Assembly: GCA_030432295.1 (NCBI GenBank)
Contig: JAUIHI010000006.1
Location: 186,001-250,000, forward strand
DNA: 64,000 nt
Source: Anaerolineae bacterium
GTDB taxonomy: Bacteria > Chloroflexota > Anaerolineae > Caldilineales > Caldilineaceae
Direction: 5' to 3'
Shown here: positions 52,559-62,900 of the stretch, piece after piece
Layout: each line of letters begins with the position of its first letter
How positions within the stretch are numbered: position 1 is the stretch's first letter
Notes under the pieces: generated by a model
What the model saw: the letters and a program-made list of their open reading frames with translations, nothing else
Told to the model about the DNA's origin: nothing
The model's database searches: none
Translations under genes and position numbers: made by a program

Positions 52559-53625
52559 TGCTGGGCGTCGTCCGATGGCTTGTGCTGATTGGGCAAGTGT
52601 ATGGATGGCACAACGCGTAAACAGCAGCGCTCGTCGTGCAGGCCGTAGGAGACCAGCCAGTCGTTGTCGTGCCAGGGCACTGCGCCGCAGGGATAGACGA
52701 CCGACTCGGCTGTCGGGTTGATACGACGCCGGTGGGAGCGAGATGGCTCCGTCTCAGGCCGCAGCACCGGTTCGGTGGCGAGCCAAAGAGGTGCGAAAGG
52801 CGGCTTCGCTTCGAAGGCATAGACGCCTCCGTAATAACGCCGCTGATCCAATAGCCATTCGATGCGCCGCAACGCCGCTACCAGATAGCGGGGTAGACGC
52901 TGCACCAACTTCCCCGGCCAGAAAGGCAACAGGTGTCGCAGCGGCCCAACTTGGATGCGGGAATGAAAGAATGAGATGTAGACATCGCCCTGTCGAATTG
53001 GGGGCGCACCACCGCAGGACACGCCATAGCGGCTGGCATAGGGCGCTACATCCCAGGCTGTGGAATGCAGAGGCTGGCAGATCACCGGCCCGACACCGCT
53101 TAAGTCTACACGCAAGATAGTGTGTGGGTTAATCTGATAGACCGCATACAATTCGCCGTCGTGGGAAAAGAACATCCAATTCTTCTCAATTTCCTGGCGG
53201 GGTCCGTTTAGTTGGAGGGGGCGGGGCGGGGATTTGGCTTCCAAGCTGTCGGGATCAACTTCGACAATGGAAATCTGGTTGGGCCGAGTTGTGAAGTTGT
53301 TGTTGTAGTGGATGAAGATGCGATCTTGGTGGACCAAGAAGCGGGGATCATAGTGCCGGGAATCGCTATCAGGGATAGTGTCGGAGAAGGGCACGACTGA
53401 ACCGGGTATGACGTTCAGGTGTTCGTCCAGTTTGCACAGACCGATCCGACGTTGCATAGTTCGTCGGTAGCCGGAATCGACGCGATAGGCCATGAGCAGA
53501 CGACCACGGAAGCGGACGATGGCTGGGTTGTACACGCGGAAAGTCCGGAGCAGCACATAGTGCTGCCACTGGACAGGAAGAAGTGATTGCGGGTTGAATT
53601 CAATCGATAAAGCGGACATAGACAT
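52555..53625 (-). CDS. GH130-like five-bladed propeller protein
   Basis: 356 residues from the ATG at 53625 (AGG seven bases upstream); another ATG 12 codons earlier is possible. The blade HYDPRFLVHQDRIFIHYNN has the DPR motif of GH130 mannoside phosphorylases, and VYPCGAVPWHDNDWLVSYG is the typical last-blade GxV...Y-G pattern. GH130 enzymes phosphorolyse beta-mannosides. The presence in a biosynthetic operon suggests trimming or a structural role. It sits about 120-155 bases after sulfotransferase 3, the largest gap in the chain. Confidence 0.68.
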   Translation of the reverse strand: MSMSALSIEFNPQSLLPVQWQHYVLLRTFRVYNPAIVRFRGRLLMAYRVDSGYRRTMQRRIGLCKLDEHLNVIPGSVVPFSDTIPDSDSRHYDPRFLVHQDRIFIHYNNNFTTRPNQISIVEVDPDSLEAKSPPRPLQLNGPRQEIEKNWMFFSHDGELYAVYQINPHTILRVDLSGVGPVICQPLHSTAWDVAPYASRYGVSCGGAPPIRQGDVYISFFHSRIQVGPLRHLLPFWPGKLVQRLPRYLVAALRRIEWLLDQRRYYGGVYAFEAKPPFAPLWLATEPVLRPETEPSRSHRRRINPTAESVVYPCGAVPWHDNDWLVSYGLHDERCCLRVVPSIHLPNQHKPSDDAQQ

Positions 53626-53781
53626 CGCCAACCTGCCGACCCCCGATAGCTCGATAGGCATCGAGCTTAGGCATGACTTTACTTAGTGGCACCCAGTGCG
53701 GAAGCGACCATTTCATCGTGTCTGCCACCGAGAAAAACGATTGGCCGGAGTAGTGCCTTGATAGTTTGTCTCATAGATGCC

Positions 53782-54531
53782 TCACAACTGCCCCACCGAT
53801 ATAGTTTGCAGGCGTTCTTCCACGGCGTCGCAACCCAACATCCAACAGAACCGTTGAATCCAGCGAGGCGCCGGGTGTAATAAGTCGGAAACAAAGAGAT
53901 GTTCCATTGAGACTGGGATCAAGGGAAAGCCAAAATCGGTGATGAGTCTATTGCAAATAGCCTGACTCGTGCCGGGGAGTTGCGCCGACGCAATGACTAA
54001 CGTTTCGTCAGGAAAACGTGCCTGGTAGGTACAGATCAATCCGTTGTAGGCTCGCCAAAGACGGACAGCGCTGACAGGATCAATGAGCAAATGCCGTCGG
54101 CGCTGTTTAAGTCCGCGGGTTAACAGGGATGTCACCACTTCAGCGCAGGGACGCCAGATTAGAATGGCTTTCAGCTCGGGAATTATCGCTCTCCATGCAG
54201 GCAAGAAGAGGGTTGTCCGCGGATCTTTCCAGCCCCAGTCTGGATAGCAGGCAGTCCGCTCAGCAACCAACTGCCGGGCACACACGCGTTCTTCCGGCGA
54301 GAATAACTGGAATTTCCGGGGTCGCAGCTTCCAGCCAGCAGTTGTGGTCCTTTTTCGTCGGATATGCCTGGCGTGTAGCCGTACAAAGTCGAGGTCTTCG
54401 TAATAGCCGTGTGGATTGGAGATGTCCGGTTCGATGCTTCCGGCCTTCGCCATTGGTAGTCCGGATTCGGCCAGCCAGCGGGCAACCAAAGACGTGCCAG
54501 AGCGATGCATGCCCGCCACGCAACAGATCAT
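53782..54531 (-). CDS. sulfotransferase-like P-loop protein (third)
   Basis: 249 residues. GMHRSGTSLVARWL near the start is the phosphate-binding loop of sulfotransferases, with ESGLPMAKAG and later GWKDPRTTLFLP (a 3'-phosphate region containing Lys-Asp-Pro-Arg) and IWRPCAEVVTSLL. It resembles the Sulfotransfer_3/Stf-like group found in exopolysaccharide clusters, using PAPS to sulfate a sugar hydroxyl. It is coupled to GT2 by a four-base overlap. The 31-codon frame just after it (53678-53770) is not called. Confidence 0.8.
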   Translation of the reverse strand: MICCVAGMHRSGTSLVARWLAESGLPMAKAGSIEPDISNPHGYYEDLDFVRLHARHIRRKRTTTAGWKLRPRKFQLFSPEERVCARQLVAERTACYPDWGWKDPRTTLFLPAWRAIIPELKAILIWRPCAEVVTSLLTRGLKQRRRHLLIDPVSAVRLWRAYNGLICTYQARFPDETLVIASAQLPGTSQAICNRLITDFGFPLIPVSMEHLFVSDLLHPAPRWIQRFCWMLGCDAVEERLQTISVGQL

Positions 54532-55469
54532 GACTGCCTCCGACAGCGTGGCGGCAGAGGCGTCATCAGCAATTGCCGTCCATGCTGCTGCAAGCGGGCG
54601 CGTGCCTGAGTTGGCGTCAGCAGAAAGCTAACCAGCCAGAAGATGCTACCGGCCATCGAATACGCCAAACGCAGGCCCCATGCGGCAAGCCGTCCCCAGT
54701 ATTTTTCGGTGTAACGATACCGTGATTGCAGAAGATGTTGACCAATCATTCCGTTCAACAAAGCGCTCCTATCCGGTGTGCTTGCGCCACCTATATGGGT
54801 GACGACTGCATCCGGAACGAGCATGGCCTGCCAGCCAACTCGCTGCGCCCGCCAGCAGAGGTCACCATCCTCGCAATACATAAAGAACCTCTCATCCAAC
54901 CCGTTCAGTTCCTCGAACAATTCTCGCCGCACCAGCATGGCCGCACCAGTGATGGCCTCAACCAATTGGGGTTTGTCGGCGGCAATATTCCACGTGTCGT
55001 GGCGCAGCATCCATCCTCGTACGCTGCGAAGCGGTCCAGCGCCGACACCAAACCAGAAAAAGCTCCAGGGCGTCTCGAAGCCAAAACAGTTGTGGCGAAT
55101 GCGGCCAGTAGCATCCAGAATACGCGGTGCGCAGATGCCCACATTCGGGTGAGTGTCCAGGAAGCCCACCAACCGATCAATGGCGGCATCATTGATGACT
55201 GTATCGGGGTTGAGCAGGTATAAATAACGCCCTTCAGCCAACCGACTGGCCTGATTGATGGCAACAGCAAAGCCGGTGTTCTCTCTGTTTGCCAGCAAGC
55301 ATATGGATGGCAAAGCGGACACTTGCTCTAGGGTCTCATCACTCGATGCATTGTCCACAAGAATAATCTTGCAGGCTGTGTCAGTGTGGCGTGCAAGAGA
55401 ATCTAGACATGCGCTGATCTGGGCGGCGCTGTTGTGGGTGACAATCAGGATAGAGATATCGGGTTGCAT
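54528..55469 (-). CDS. GT2 glycosyltransferase (WbbL/rhamnosyltransferase-like)
   Basis: 313 residues. ISILIVTHNSAAQISACLDS is the GT-A opening; LVDNASSD and YLLNPDTVIND give the metal-binding D-x-D equivalent (NPDT). GAAMLVRRELFEELNGLDE and YCEDGDLCWRA fit rhamnosyl- or similar transferases. It ends with a hydrophobic segment (AGSIFWLVSFLLT) that could attach it to the membrane. It adds a sugar to a lipid- or glycan-linked acceptor. Five bases follow the previous stop, and four are shared with the next gene. Confidence 0.88.
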   Translation of the reverse strand: MQPDISILIVTHNSAAQISACLDSLARHTDTACKIILVDNASSDETLEQVSALPSICLLANRENTGFAVAINQASRLAEGRYLYLLNPDTVINDAAIDRLVGFLDTHPNVGICAPRILDATGRIRHNCFGFETPWSFFWFGVGAGPLRSVRGWMLRHDTWNIAADKPQLVEAITGAAMLVRRELFEELNGLDERFFMYCEDGDLCWRAQRVGWQAMLVPDAVVTHIGGASTPDRSALLNGMIGQHLLQSRYRYTEKYWGRLAAWGLRLAYSMAGSIFWLVSFLLTPTQARARLQQHGRQLLMTPLPPRCRRQS

Positions 55470-55474
55470 AAGGG

Positions 55475-56203
55475 TTAAGTGGAAATTACCTGATCAGCTA
55501 ATGGGCTGCGATGAAAGACATCGACAAGTTCTGCATAATTGCTAACAAATTCACGGTACGGTTGACGCCAGGTACGATGTACAGGCGAATCTGCACAAAT
55601 GCGGCCTATTTCCAGGAAATCACATATCTGATCAAGCGTAGATTGCCAGACCAGATTCTCCTGCAAATGGTTCTCATAGATAATTCCCAGATGGGGAATG
55701 GCCTGCATGATAGCTTCACAGCGAATCTCCTGGTCATAGACAAACGACGCAATTTGCATAAATTCATCTGGGTCAATGGTCACTGAAAGCGTTTCACCGC
55801 GACTTTGGCCAATGCTGATCCAATGAGCAGTCGTTTTTCCGACCATCGCAGATAGGGAACGAGCGAACACGGAACGCCGCCGAATATAGATGATCCGCCA
55901 GCCTTTATCCTGCAATGCCAACAGCAACCGCTCTGGTTCTGCCACATGGCGCTCAAACAGCTTAAAACCATAGACAGGACGCCGTGTCCGCAGTTTTATA
56001 TAGAACTTGCGCGTGGCAATATAGGGGAGCGGGTTAACTCGCCATAATTTGTAGAGGCGCTGAGACCGTGTTGGACGCGACCAAAAAGTTGGGTTGAACA
56101 ACTCGCCATCGCAGTGAATGGCCGGGTGGGCGTTTAGCAGGCTTTTCAGTAATGTGCTGCCTGTGCGCGCCGTCCCAAACAGAACGAAGGGCCTCGTGTT
56201 CAC
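55475..56203 (-). CDS. sulfotransferase (second)
   Basis: 242 residues from a GTG at 56203, one base after the methyltransferase stop; an ATG at 56236 would overlap that gene by 32 bases. The PAPS 5' loop is FGTARTGSTLLKSLL, and IYIRRRSVFARSLS is the likely 3'-phosphate region. LNAHPAIHCDGELF resembles the Stf0-type carbohydrate sulfotransferases. Its sequence differs from the sulfotransferases at 53782 and 57070, so the three are not recent copies. Confidence 0.85.
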   Translation of the reverse strand: MNTRPFVLFGTARTGSTLLKSLLNAHPAIHCDGELFNPTFWSRPTRSQRLYKLWRVNPLPYIATRKFYIKLRTRRPVYGFKLFERHVAEPERLLLALQDKGWRIIYIRRRSVFARSLSAMVGKTTAHWISIGQSRGETLSVTIDPDEFMQIASFVYDQEIRCEAIMQAIPHLGIIYENHLQENLVWQSTLDQICDFLEIGRICADSPVHRTWRQPYREFVSNYAELVDVFHRSPLADQVIST

Positions 56204-56204
56204 T

Positions 56205-57059
56205 TTACGGACGTTTCTTTCCAAAAGGCAAATCATGCGAGCCGCGAATCTGAGAGACCAAATTTAATGGTTGGGTTTGATGTTTTTCTATCACCAGTGC
56301 ATAGGGATAAAAGTGGATGGAATGTACTGTCTTTTGAAACTGTGTTGTAGCAGATTGCCCTTTGACGGCATGTATATGATTTAACTGATGAATCAGCCCT
56401 GCCGCATAGGCTGCAAATTTATTGTGGATGCCATGAATGTCTTCGCAGATATACACCCCACCGGGCTGGAGGTGTGGCAACATTTCCTCAAGGGTTGTAA
56501 TCTGTTGATCGGGTCGATGGCCGCCATCATCTATCAGGATGTCAACTTCGCTTACCTGTTCTTTGAAGGCAGACCAAAACTGACGATCTTGCTGGTCGCC
56601 TATGAAAATCGACACATTGTCTCGCTCGTGTTTCTTACATTCTGGTTCGATATCGATGCCATAAACATGGCATCGGTCGCCAAAATAGGCAGTCCACATA
56701 TCCAGACTACCTCCGCCGAATACGCCAACTTCCACAACATGAGCCGGTTGTCCGACAAAGCGACTCAAGTGGCGATGATAGAGATCGAAATAGTGCTCCC
56801 ATTTCCAAATTAGGTTCCCCTGGCTGTGATTGATGAAATAATCCCACAATGGATTAGCGGTCTGCACCTGTACCGAATCTTGCTGAACAACGGGCAAACT
56901 ATTTTTCCAGGAAGGCGTGAAGCTCAAGCCACAACACACCAGCGGTAAATTTCTTAAGATATGGCGTGCATACCCTGGATTTTGCCGATATGCGGTAAGC
57001 ATTTCACGTACAGCAGCAAATCGAATCAGCCAGCGACCAACTCTTCGTTTTTTCACCAT
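56205..57059 (-). CDS. MycE-type sugar O-methyltransferase
   Basis: 284 residues. VVEVGVFGGGSLDMW binds SAM, and VDILIDDGGHRPDQQ is the acidic DDGGH block of metal-dependent macrolide-sugar O-methyltransferases such as MycE (and of CmcI-like proteins). It probably methylates a sugar hydroxyl. GGAGG sits two bases before the ATG and five before the next codon (GTG), so translation may start one residue later. It follows the sulfotransferase at 57070 by ten bases. Confidence 0.83.
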   Translation of the reverse strand: MVKKRRVGRWLIRFAAVREMLTAYRQNPGYARHILRNLPLVCCGLSFTPSWKNSLPVVQQDSVQVQTANPLWDYFINHSQGNLIWKWEHYFDLYHRHLSRFVGQPAHVVEVGVFGGGSLDMWTAYFGDRCHVYGIDIEPECKKHERDNVSIFIGDQQDRQFWSAFKEQVSEVDILIDDGGHRPDQQITTLEEMLPHLQPGGVYICEDIHGIHNKFAAYAAGLIHQLNHIHAVKGQSATTQFQKTVHSIHFYPYALVIEKHQTQPLNLVSQIRGSHDLPFGKKRP

Positions 57060-57069
57060 TGCCTCCGGG

Positions 57070-57966
57070 TCATTCTACCAACCAATGAGTCAAGTCGCGT
57101 CCGATCAAGTCTTGCAAGCGCAAGATATCGTCGCGCTGGGGAAGTGTTAGTGCCTTACGCACTTGTGGGTTCAATGTTGGAACTGGTGTCTGATTCCAGT
57201 TGCGCAAAAACTGGGCAGCCTTCTTGCGCATTGGTTGGGGGGCGATAAGTTTGATCAACGGCTTTAATCGCATATTATGCGTCAATAGTCGTACAATAAG
57301 GGAACTGCGTGTGCCAGCACCTCGGTTGTAAACTATAGATACATTTGGCACAAACTCACTATCTACATCCAGAAAAACATACAATGTCTGCATGAAAGTA
57401 GCCGGGTTGGTTAGAAGGTCGTCATACAAACCAATATAAATCTGGTCTTGTGAAAACCGCGTCAACCAATCCTGAATTCTCGAGACATACCAGCCAGCAT
57501 CAAGATAATGCGGTAAGCGCGTTTCAAAACGTTGTTTCCATCGCCGAGTTGAATCACTGTATGCAGTGACAAAGTCCTTCTCTGGTTCATTACCTCTCAA
57601 TCGCTGCATCAAGAATGCCGAATAGCTCCGATCAACCGGCTGGCGTAAGATACAGATGAACTTGCCATCCGGGAGATAGTGTTGAATGCGCTGGCAAGAG
57701 CGGGCTTCGATGTTGCTAGTCGACGCTTCTCCGATTGCCCTTTGCCTATCAACATCCTGGAACAGGGCTTGATAATCTGCTGACGTTTGTATGGCCCAGT
57801 GGCGGCCCGGGAAATTCAAAGGCGTTTGTTCTGCTTCACCAAACTCAAAGAAATCCGGCTCCTTCACAGAACTCATGAAAATTTGTGGATGCTGCGCCAG
57901 ATAGGCGTAGACTGACGTGGTGCCAGATTTGGCAACACCGATGAGGAGGAAATTTGGCATAGTCAT
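57070..57966 (-). CDS. sulfotransferase (first, heparan-type fold)
   Basis: 298 residues from the ATG at 57966 (GGAG nine bases upstream). IGVAKSGTTSVYAYL is the PAPS 5'-phosphosulfate loop and ILRQPVDRSYSAFLMQR the 3'-phosphate region; KEPDFF between them is family-typical. This is the best match to the Sulfotransfer_1 type of glycan-modifying enzymes. It uses PAPS as donor. The acceptor is presumably the glycan made by the operon. Confidence 0.9.
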   Translation of the reverse strand: MTMPNFLLIGVAKSGTTSVYAYLAQHPQIFMSSVKEPDFFEFGEAEQTPLNFPGRHWAIQTSADYQALFQDVDRQRAIGEASTSNIEARSCQRIQHYLPDGKFICILRQPVDRSYSAFLMQRLRGNEPEKDFVTAYSDSTRRWKQRFETRLPHYLDAGWYVSRIQDWLTRFSQDQIYIGLYDDLLTNPATFMQTLYVFLDVDSEFVPNVSIVYNRGAGTRSSLIVRLLTHNMRLKPLIKLIAPQPMRKKAAQFLRNWNQTPVPTLNPQVRKALTLPQRDDILRLQDLIGRDLTHWLVE

Positions 57967-57987
57967 AAAGGCGAACTCCACAGCACT

Positions 57988-58755
57988 TCAATCTGTCTGT
58001 CCTGCTCCCTCACGGGCAACAATCACCAGCTCACCCTGATGCCACTCGTCTTCGAAATTCTGAGTGGCGTTATAGAAATTTAGCGAGCACCCCCGCCGGA
58101 AACAGTCATGCAATTCGATAACGATCACACTTACCATATTGATCCAGGCAGAGGGGGCAGCAAACACTTCCACTTCAGCGCCCTCTATGTCGATTTTCAA
58201 TAAATCGATCATGGTCAATCCGTTTGTAGACAATAGGTCAACTACGGTCATGGTGGGCGTATGTTCCAGCACAACTGCCTCTGGGTCATTCCCACCCCAG
58301 ATTTGGAACGTTCCATGACGTGCCAGTGGATTAACAATGGCAATCTGGTCCAATCTGTCCCACAAAGCCGCCCGAATCGGTGTAATCTGAGGATAAGCAG
58401 TCACATTTTTACACAGCTGGCTGAAGTTTGCACTGGCTGGCTCCAGAGCCAGAATACGCGCATCCGGATACTGGTTGGCATAGTAGAGGCTGGTCAGCCC
58501 AATATTAGCCCCAGCGTCCACGATGACCCGTAATGGTCGCTCCAATGGCAACGCGTAGGCCATGCGCATAAATATCTCGTCACAGAAGCCAACGTCTGAT
58601 GTCCCCAAGCGCAGATAAATCGGCGAACGGCACTCCGGAACGGTCACGGCAACTTCGCCGCGGCGGCCCAGTATCTCGGCGTAGATAAAGTAGAATAGAC
58701 CACGCCAACCAAAGACGCGCTGGTAGCGACGCAACCAAGCCCGTTTCCTTCTCAT
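57988..58755 (-). CDS. FkbM family methyltransferase
   Basis: 255 residues. VDAGANIGLTSLYYA binds SAM, ILALEPASANF follows, and LLKIDIEGAEVEVF is the FkbM signature (DIEGAE). Such enzymes O-methylate sugars or polyketides. The ATG overlaps the GT4 stop (ATGA). With the MycE-type enzyme it gives the operon two different O-methylation steps. Confidence 0.9.
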   Translation of the reverse strand: MRRKRAWLRRYQRVFGWRGLFYFIYAEILGRRGEVAVTVPECRSPIYLRLGTSDVGFCDEIFMRMAYALPLERPLRVIVDAGANIGLTSLYYANQYPDARILALEPASANFSQLCKNVTAYPQITPIRAALWDRLDQIAIVNPLARHGTFQIWGGNDPEAVVLEHTPTMTVVDLLSTNGLTMIDLLKIDIEGAEVEVFAAPSAWINMVSVIVIELHDCFRRGCSLNFYNATQNFEDEWHQGELVIVAREGAGQTD

Positions 58756-59978
58756 CGCGTCCTTCTTCTCAAGGTTGCCAGACCTCGACGGGAGCGGATG
58801 AACAGAGAAAGCAGGGGGGCAGGCAAAAAGTCATGAAAACTGAATGGAGACTCTCTGCTGAGCAAGCGGACGTGCCTGCTGGATTGAGCCAGGGAATAAC
58901 GGCCTGCTGCAAGTTGCTCCAGCAGGTCAAGATAACGCTGTCCCATGACCTCTATAGAGAAAAAGGTCCGGGCACGCTTCATGGAAGCAGAGCTGCACGC
59001 CTGCCATATCTGTTCATCTGCGGCCAAGTCGGCCACGCACCGGGCGAAGTCTTCCGCATCGTCTACTGTAGCTAGAAAACCGCTAACTCCATCCTCGATG
59101 GCTGCGTCCATGATGCCAGGCAGACGAGAAAGCACCGGCACACACCCATTTGCCTGCGCTTCCAGGCTAACCAATGGTAGTCCCTCAAAGTGGGATGGCA
59201 ACAGCAACACATGGTGGTCCCGCATGGCCTGATAAACCGTCTGGATTGACTGGGTGCCGGATAGTTCAACATGCGCCTCCATACCGTGGGCCGCAATTGC
59301 TTGTTCAAGCGCCAATCGGTCTTCGCCGTCACCGATAATGGTCAACCGCGTCGCTACGTTTTGTCGCTGTAAAATGGCAAGAATTGTAGGTAACAGGAAA
59401 ATGCCTTTATGATTTTGAGATAAATTACCTACAAAGAGCAGCCTTAGCGGTTGTTCCCAGGGGCGACGAGAGATCAAGGTATTTACCGACGGTGTCTCGA
59501 TACCATACGGAATCTCCACAATGTTCTTTTTCGGCATGGCTCTGGCAGAAGCAGAGCGAACCTTGGGGCTGACCGCAACGGCCACGTGCCAGACCCGCTG
59601 ATTCAAAGATGCGTGGCGGTAGATTCTCTCTAAATCGTTATGCAGGACGGGCACGGCGAAAACATCGTCTGGCAGGCGATGCAAGCTCAACTGGGCCGGA
59701 CGTACACCCAAGCCATTATTCAAAAAAATGACGTCGTATTTTTCTTTGGTGAAATAGTCGGCCAGGCGCAGCGCAAGTCCGGCGGTGCTTGTCCAGACTC
59801 CGGGAGCGATCAACTTGCTCCGCAGGCCGACCACCCTGATCTGAGGCCACCATTCTCCTGTGTCGCAAGCAACCACAGTCACGTCGTGCCCTGCATCCCG
59901 GAGGTAGCAACCCAGATTTAATACATAGGTTGTGACGCCGCCAACCCACATGCCACCGACAAAAAGGGCAATCTTCAT
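58752..59978 (-). CDS. GT4 family glycosyltransferase
   Basis: 408 residues with the GT-B two-domain layout: FVGGMWVGGVTTYVLNLG opens the acceptor domain, LRLLFVGNLSQNHKGI the donor domain, and LPSHFEGLPLVSLEAQANG is the E-x7-E donor-binding block. It transfers a sugar from a nucleotide donor. Its ATG overlaps the stop of the FAAL-ACP-acyltransferase gene, so glycosylation and acyl activation are coupled at translation. Confidence 0.9.
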   Translation of the reverse strand: MKIALFVGGMWVGGVTTYVLNLGCYLRDAGHDVTVVACDTGEWWPQIRVVGLRSKLIAPGVWTSTAGLALRLADYFTKEKYDVIFLNNGLGVRPAQLSLHRLPDDVFAVPVLHNDLERIYRHASLNQRVWHVAVAVSPKVRSASARAMPKKNIVEIPYGIETPSVNTLISRRPWEQPLRLLFVGNLSQNHKGIFLLPTILAILQRQNVATRLTIIGDGEDRLALEQAIAAHGMEAHVELSGTQSIQTVYQAMRDHHVLLLPSHFEGLPLVSLEAQANGCVPVLSRLPGIMDAAIEDGVSGFLATVDDAEDFARCVADLAADEQIWQACSSASMKRARTFFSIEVMGQRYLDLLEQLAAGRYSLAQSSRHVRLLSRESPFSFHDFLPAPLLSLFIRSRRGLATLRRRTR

Positions 59979-62900
59979 GAGGTCACGCCGTTTGTAATCG
60001 CTGGTCTTTGGAGATGCCGTTGAATCGTCCCTGCCAGCAGCGATTCAGGATGTCTTCGCCAACTTGACTCCAGAAAGTCCGCATAGCAATCAATCATCTG
60101 CCGTACATAGTCCGCCTGATCGTTGAACGCCCCCGCAGCTGGGAAAGCGGGCCCAAACACAGTACGGATATGACCATCGGGCTGGCAGAATGCAAAGCAG
60201 GGGAGAATCACTGCCTCTGTGGACCAGGCTATCTCCGCAAAGGTCGGCTTGAATTCGTATTTCCTGCCTGCAATTTGGCAGGGCACGACGCCTTCTGGGG
60301 TGTATCCAAAGTCATTGGCAATTGCCACGACACCACCGGCGCGCAAAGTGTGATATCCAAGGATCATACGTTCAGCTGTCGCCGCTTGCAATTCCAAAGC
60401 AATTGGTGCGTCAGTTTCTTGCGACATCTGAACTGCCTTCCGTCCTCCGTATTGAACCAAGTGGATTATAGGTCCTCGTTCGACTAGGCTTTCGATGACG
60501 GCACTGGCAAATGGTAGCCCTGGTGAATGGTATGTGACGAGGAGCACGCCTTTCCCACGATCTAGCGCGGTCTCCAGATGATTCCAACCCGTGAATGAAA
60601 AAGCAGACTCGGTTTTCTCTATGTCTTCATCTTCCATAATGCGCCATAGCTGTTGCCAAAAAATCTGAACCGAATTTGTCAACACATCTGCAGTGTCGGC
60701 GGTCGGTCCCGATCGACTAAGTCGCCGCCACTGTCGCATCAGCATGTTCCCCACCAAGTAGGCTCGCTGGCCATCTTCCGACAGCGCCGTCTGTTTGCCC
60801 AGCGATGCCTGCATTTGGTTGAGCAATGATAGCTCGGTCCGATACAGGCCGGATTTCACCGCCAGTCGACTCCAGATATTCAGGCGGCTGCGAACCTGAT
60901 CATAGCTGCCAGAGAAGGCAACGTTTTCTAGAATCCGTTGCGCCCGCCCAACTAGGCGTCTTCGGGAAAGGCGGGCTCGCCACGAATTTCGCAGGCGGGT
61001 CTTGGGCTTGGGGATGTCTGAGCTTGCAAGCGAAACAACCTGTTTCTCTGACCTTATCATTGACGCGCTGATAACAGCATTCGGCAGTGCTTCGTCGCCG
61101 TCTAGCAACCGTACCAAATGACTTGTCGTCGGTGCCTGGAAAAATTCTATTGGCACGCGACGATCGTAGGCATCCTCCACAGCCAAGACCATCCGCAGCG
61201 CCGTCAGCGAATCGCCACCTAACTCAAAGAAATCGTCATCCGGTCGCACCGTCTCCAAGCCCAACATCTCGGCAAACAGGGTGGTCAGTGCCTGCTCCAG
61301 TAGGGCCGGTTTGTCGCGGGCCACTCGTAGCAAAGCCTCACCAGAAGAGTCTGGACGATAGCCGGAAGCCAGATATTTTTCTCGCGTGGCAGAACGTGCT
61401 ACCTTGCCACTGGTCGTTATTGCCAGCCACCCGCGCCGCACCAGGCGGATATCGGCTAGCAGGACATTCGATCCTTTATACACCTGGTGGCGAATTGCCT
61501 CTAACACGTGTGCCTCTTGATCATCAGCTAGCCTGCCACGCACTTCGCATACCAACACAGGCAGTTCAGTACCCAAAGCTGCACTATACACACCAAAAGC
61601 TGCTGCCCGCCCTCCTAAATCACCGGCAACGGCCAGGGCAATCTGCTCTAGTGATTCGGGATAGATATGCTTGCCGGCCGAAATGATCAGATCTTTTTTG
61701 CGATCTACTACGAATAGTTCGCCGTCGGCCAGATAGCCAAGGTCCCCAGTACGTAGATTTCCGGCCTTTAGTGTTTGAGCTGTTAAGTCATTTTGATGAA
61801 TATAGTGATCAAAAAGTGTTGGAGAATCGATGACAACTTCACCGAGATGTCGGTCCGGAACAGGTATTCCTACCTCATCACAGATCGTGATCATTACGCC
61901 AGGCGGAGGTGTGCCACAACTGATTACAGCGAGTGAATGTTCATCTGTGCTGCGAATGGCGAGACGCTTATCAAGCAGAATTTGTCTGTCAATGGAGTCA
62001 ATACGCGGCAGGGTATCTTGGCCCGTTAGGGATCCCATAAAAACACATTCTGTCATTCCATAACCAACTTGAACCGCTTCAGGGGTCAAGCCTATTTCGC
62101 GAAATCTCAAGGTAAAGGCTTCCAACACATCTGGACGAATCACTTCAGCACCCGCGATGAACAGGCGCATGGACCTCAGGTCCAATCCAGTTATATCACG
62201 TTGGCGGATATAACGCGTAGAGTGATTGAAGCCGAATCCTGGCATAAATGCAATTGTGCCGCAGTAGTCATGGATGGCCCGCAACAAGACGAGAGGTCGC
62301 CGCACCCAGTAGTCCGGGGGAATCGTTACGACAGGTACGCCGGTGACCAGGGGCAGCAGCAGATAGACGACCAAACCCAGATCATGATAAAACGGCGCCC
62401 AGCCGACAAACACATCTTTTTCGCTGAGTTTGAATAGGCCAACCAGCATTTGCAAGTGACGCAGAGCGTTCGCATGGGTTACGACAGCACCCTTGGGCAA
62501 GCCGGTGGTGCCACTGCTAAACTGGACATAGGCGGGGGCGGTCGCCTCTGGGGTGAAGATTGAACGACTTGAATACTGGTTTGGGGTATCAGGCGTCAAG
62601 AGGGTCTTGATATCGAACACCGTGCACGGCAACTCAGCGACCTGTTCTGTCATTGCAGTATTTAGGTCAGGCAAAGCAATTATGGCTTTCGCATGGCTGA
62701 CCTTCACGATATCACGTAATCGCTTTTGGTGGCGTACCGTCTGCTTGAAGGCAGAGGAATAGGGCGCAATTGTAGGTGTGGCTCCAACATAGAGGGTAGC
62801 AACAAGTGCCGCGATCAGCCACGGCTCGTGTTCACCGGCCAACACGACGACATCCCCCGGCCCAATTCCTGCACTTGCCATTCTACACGCGATTACCAGT

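Noticed and set aside
53678-53770. 31-codon frame after sulfotransferase 3 with a GAGG-like site
   Set aside because: Too short, no hydrophobic or known pattern. It could be a real small peptide or a gene remnant, but there is no support.
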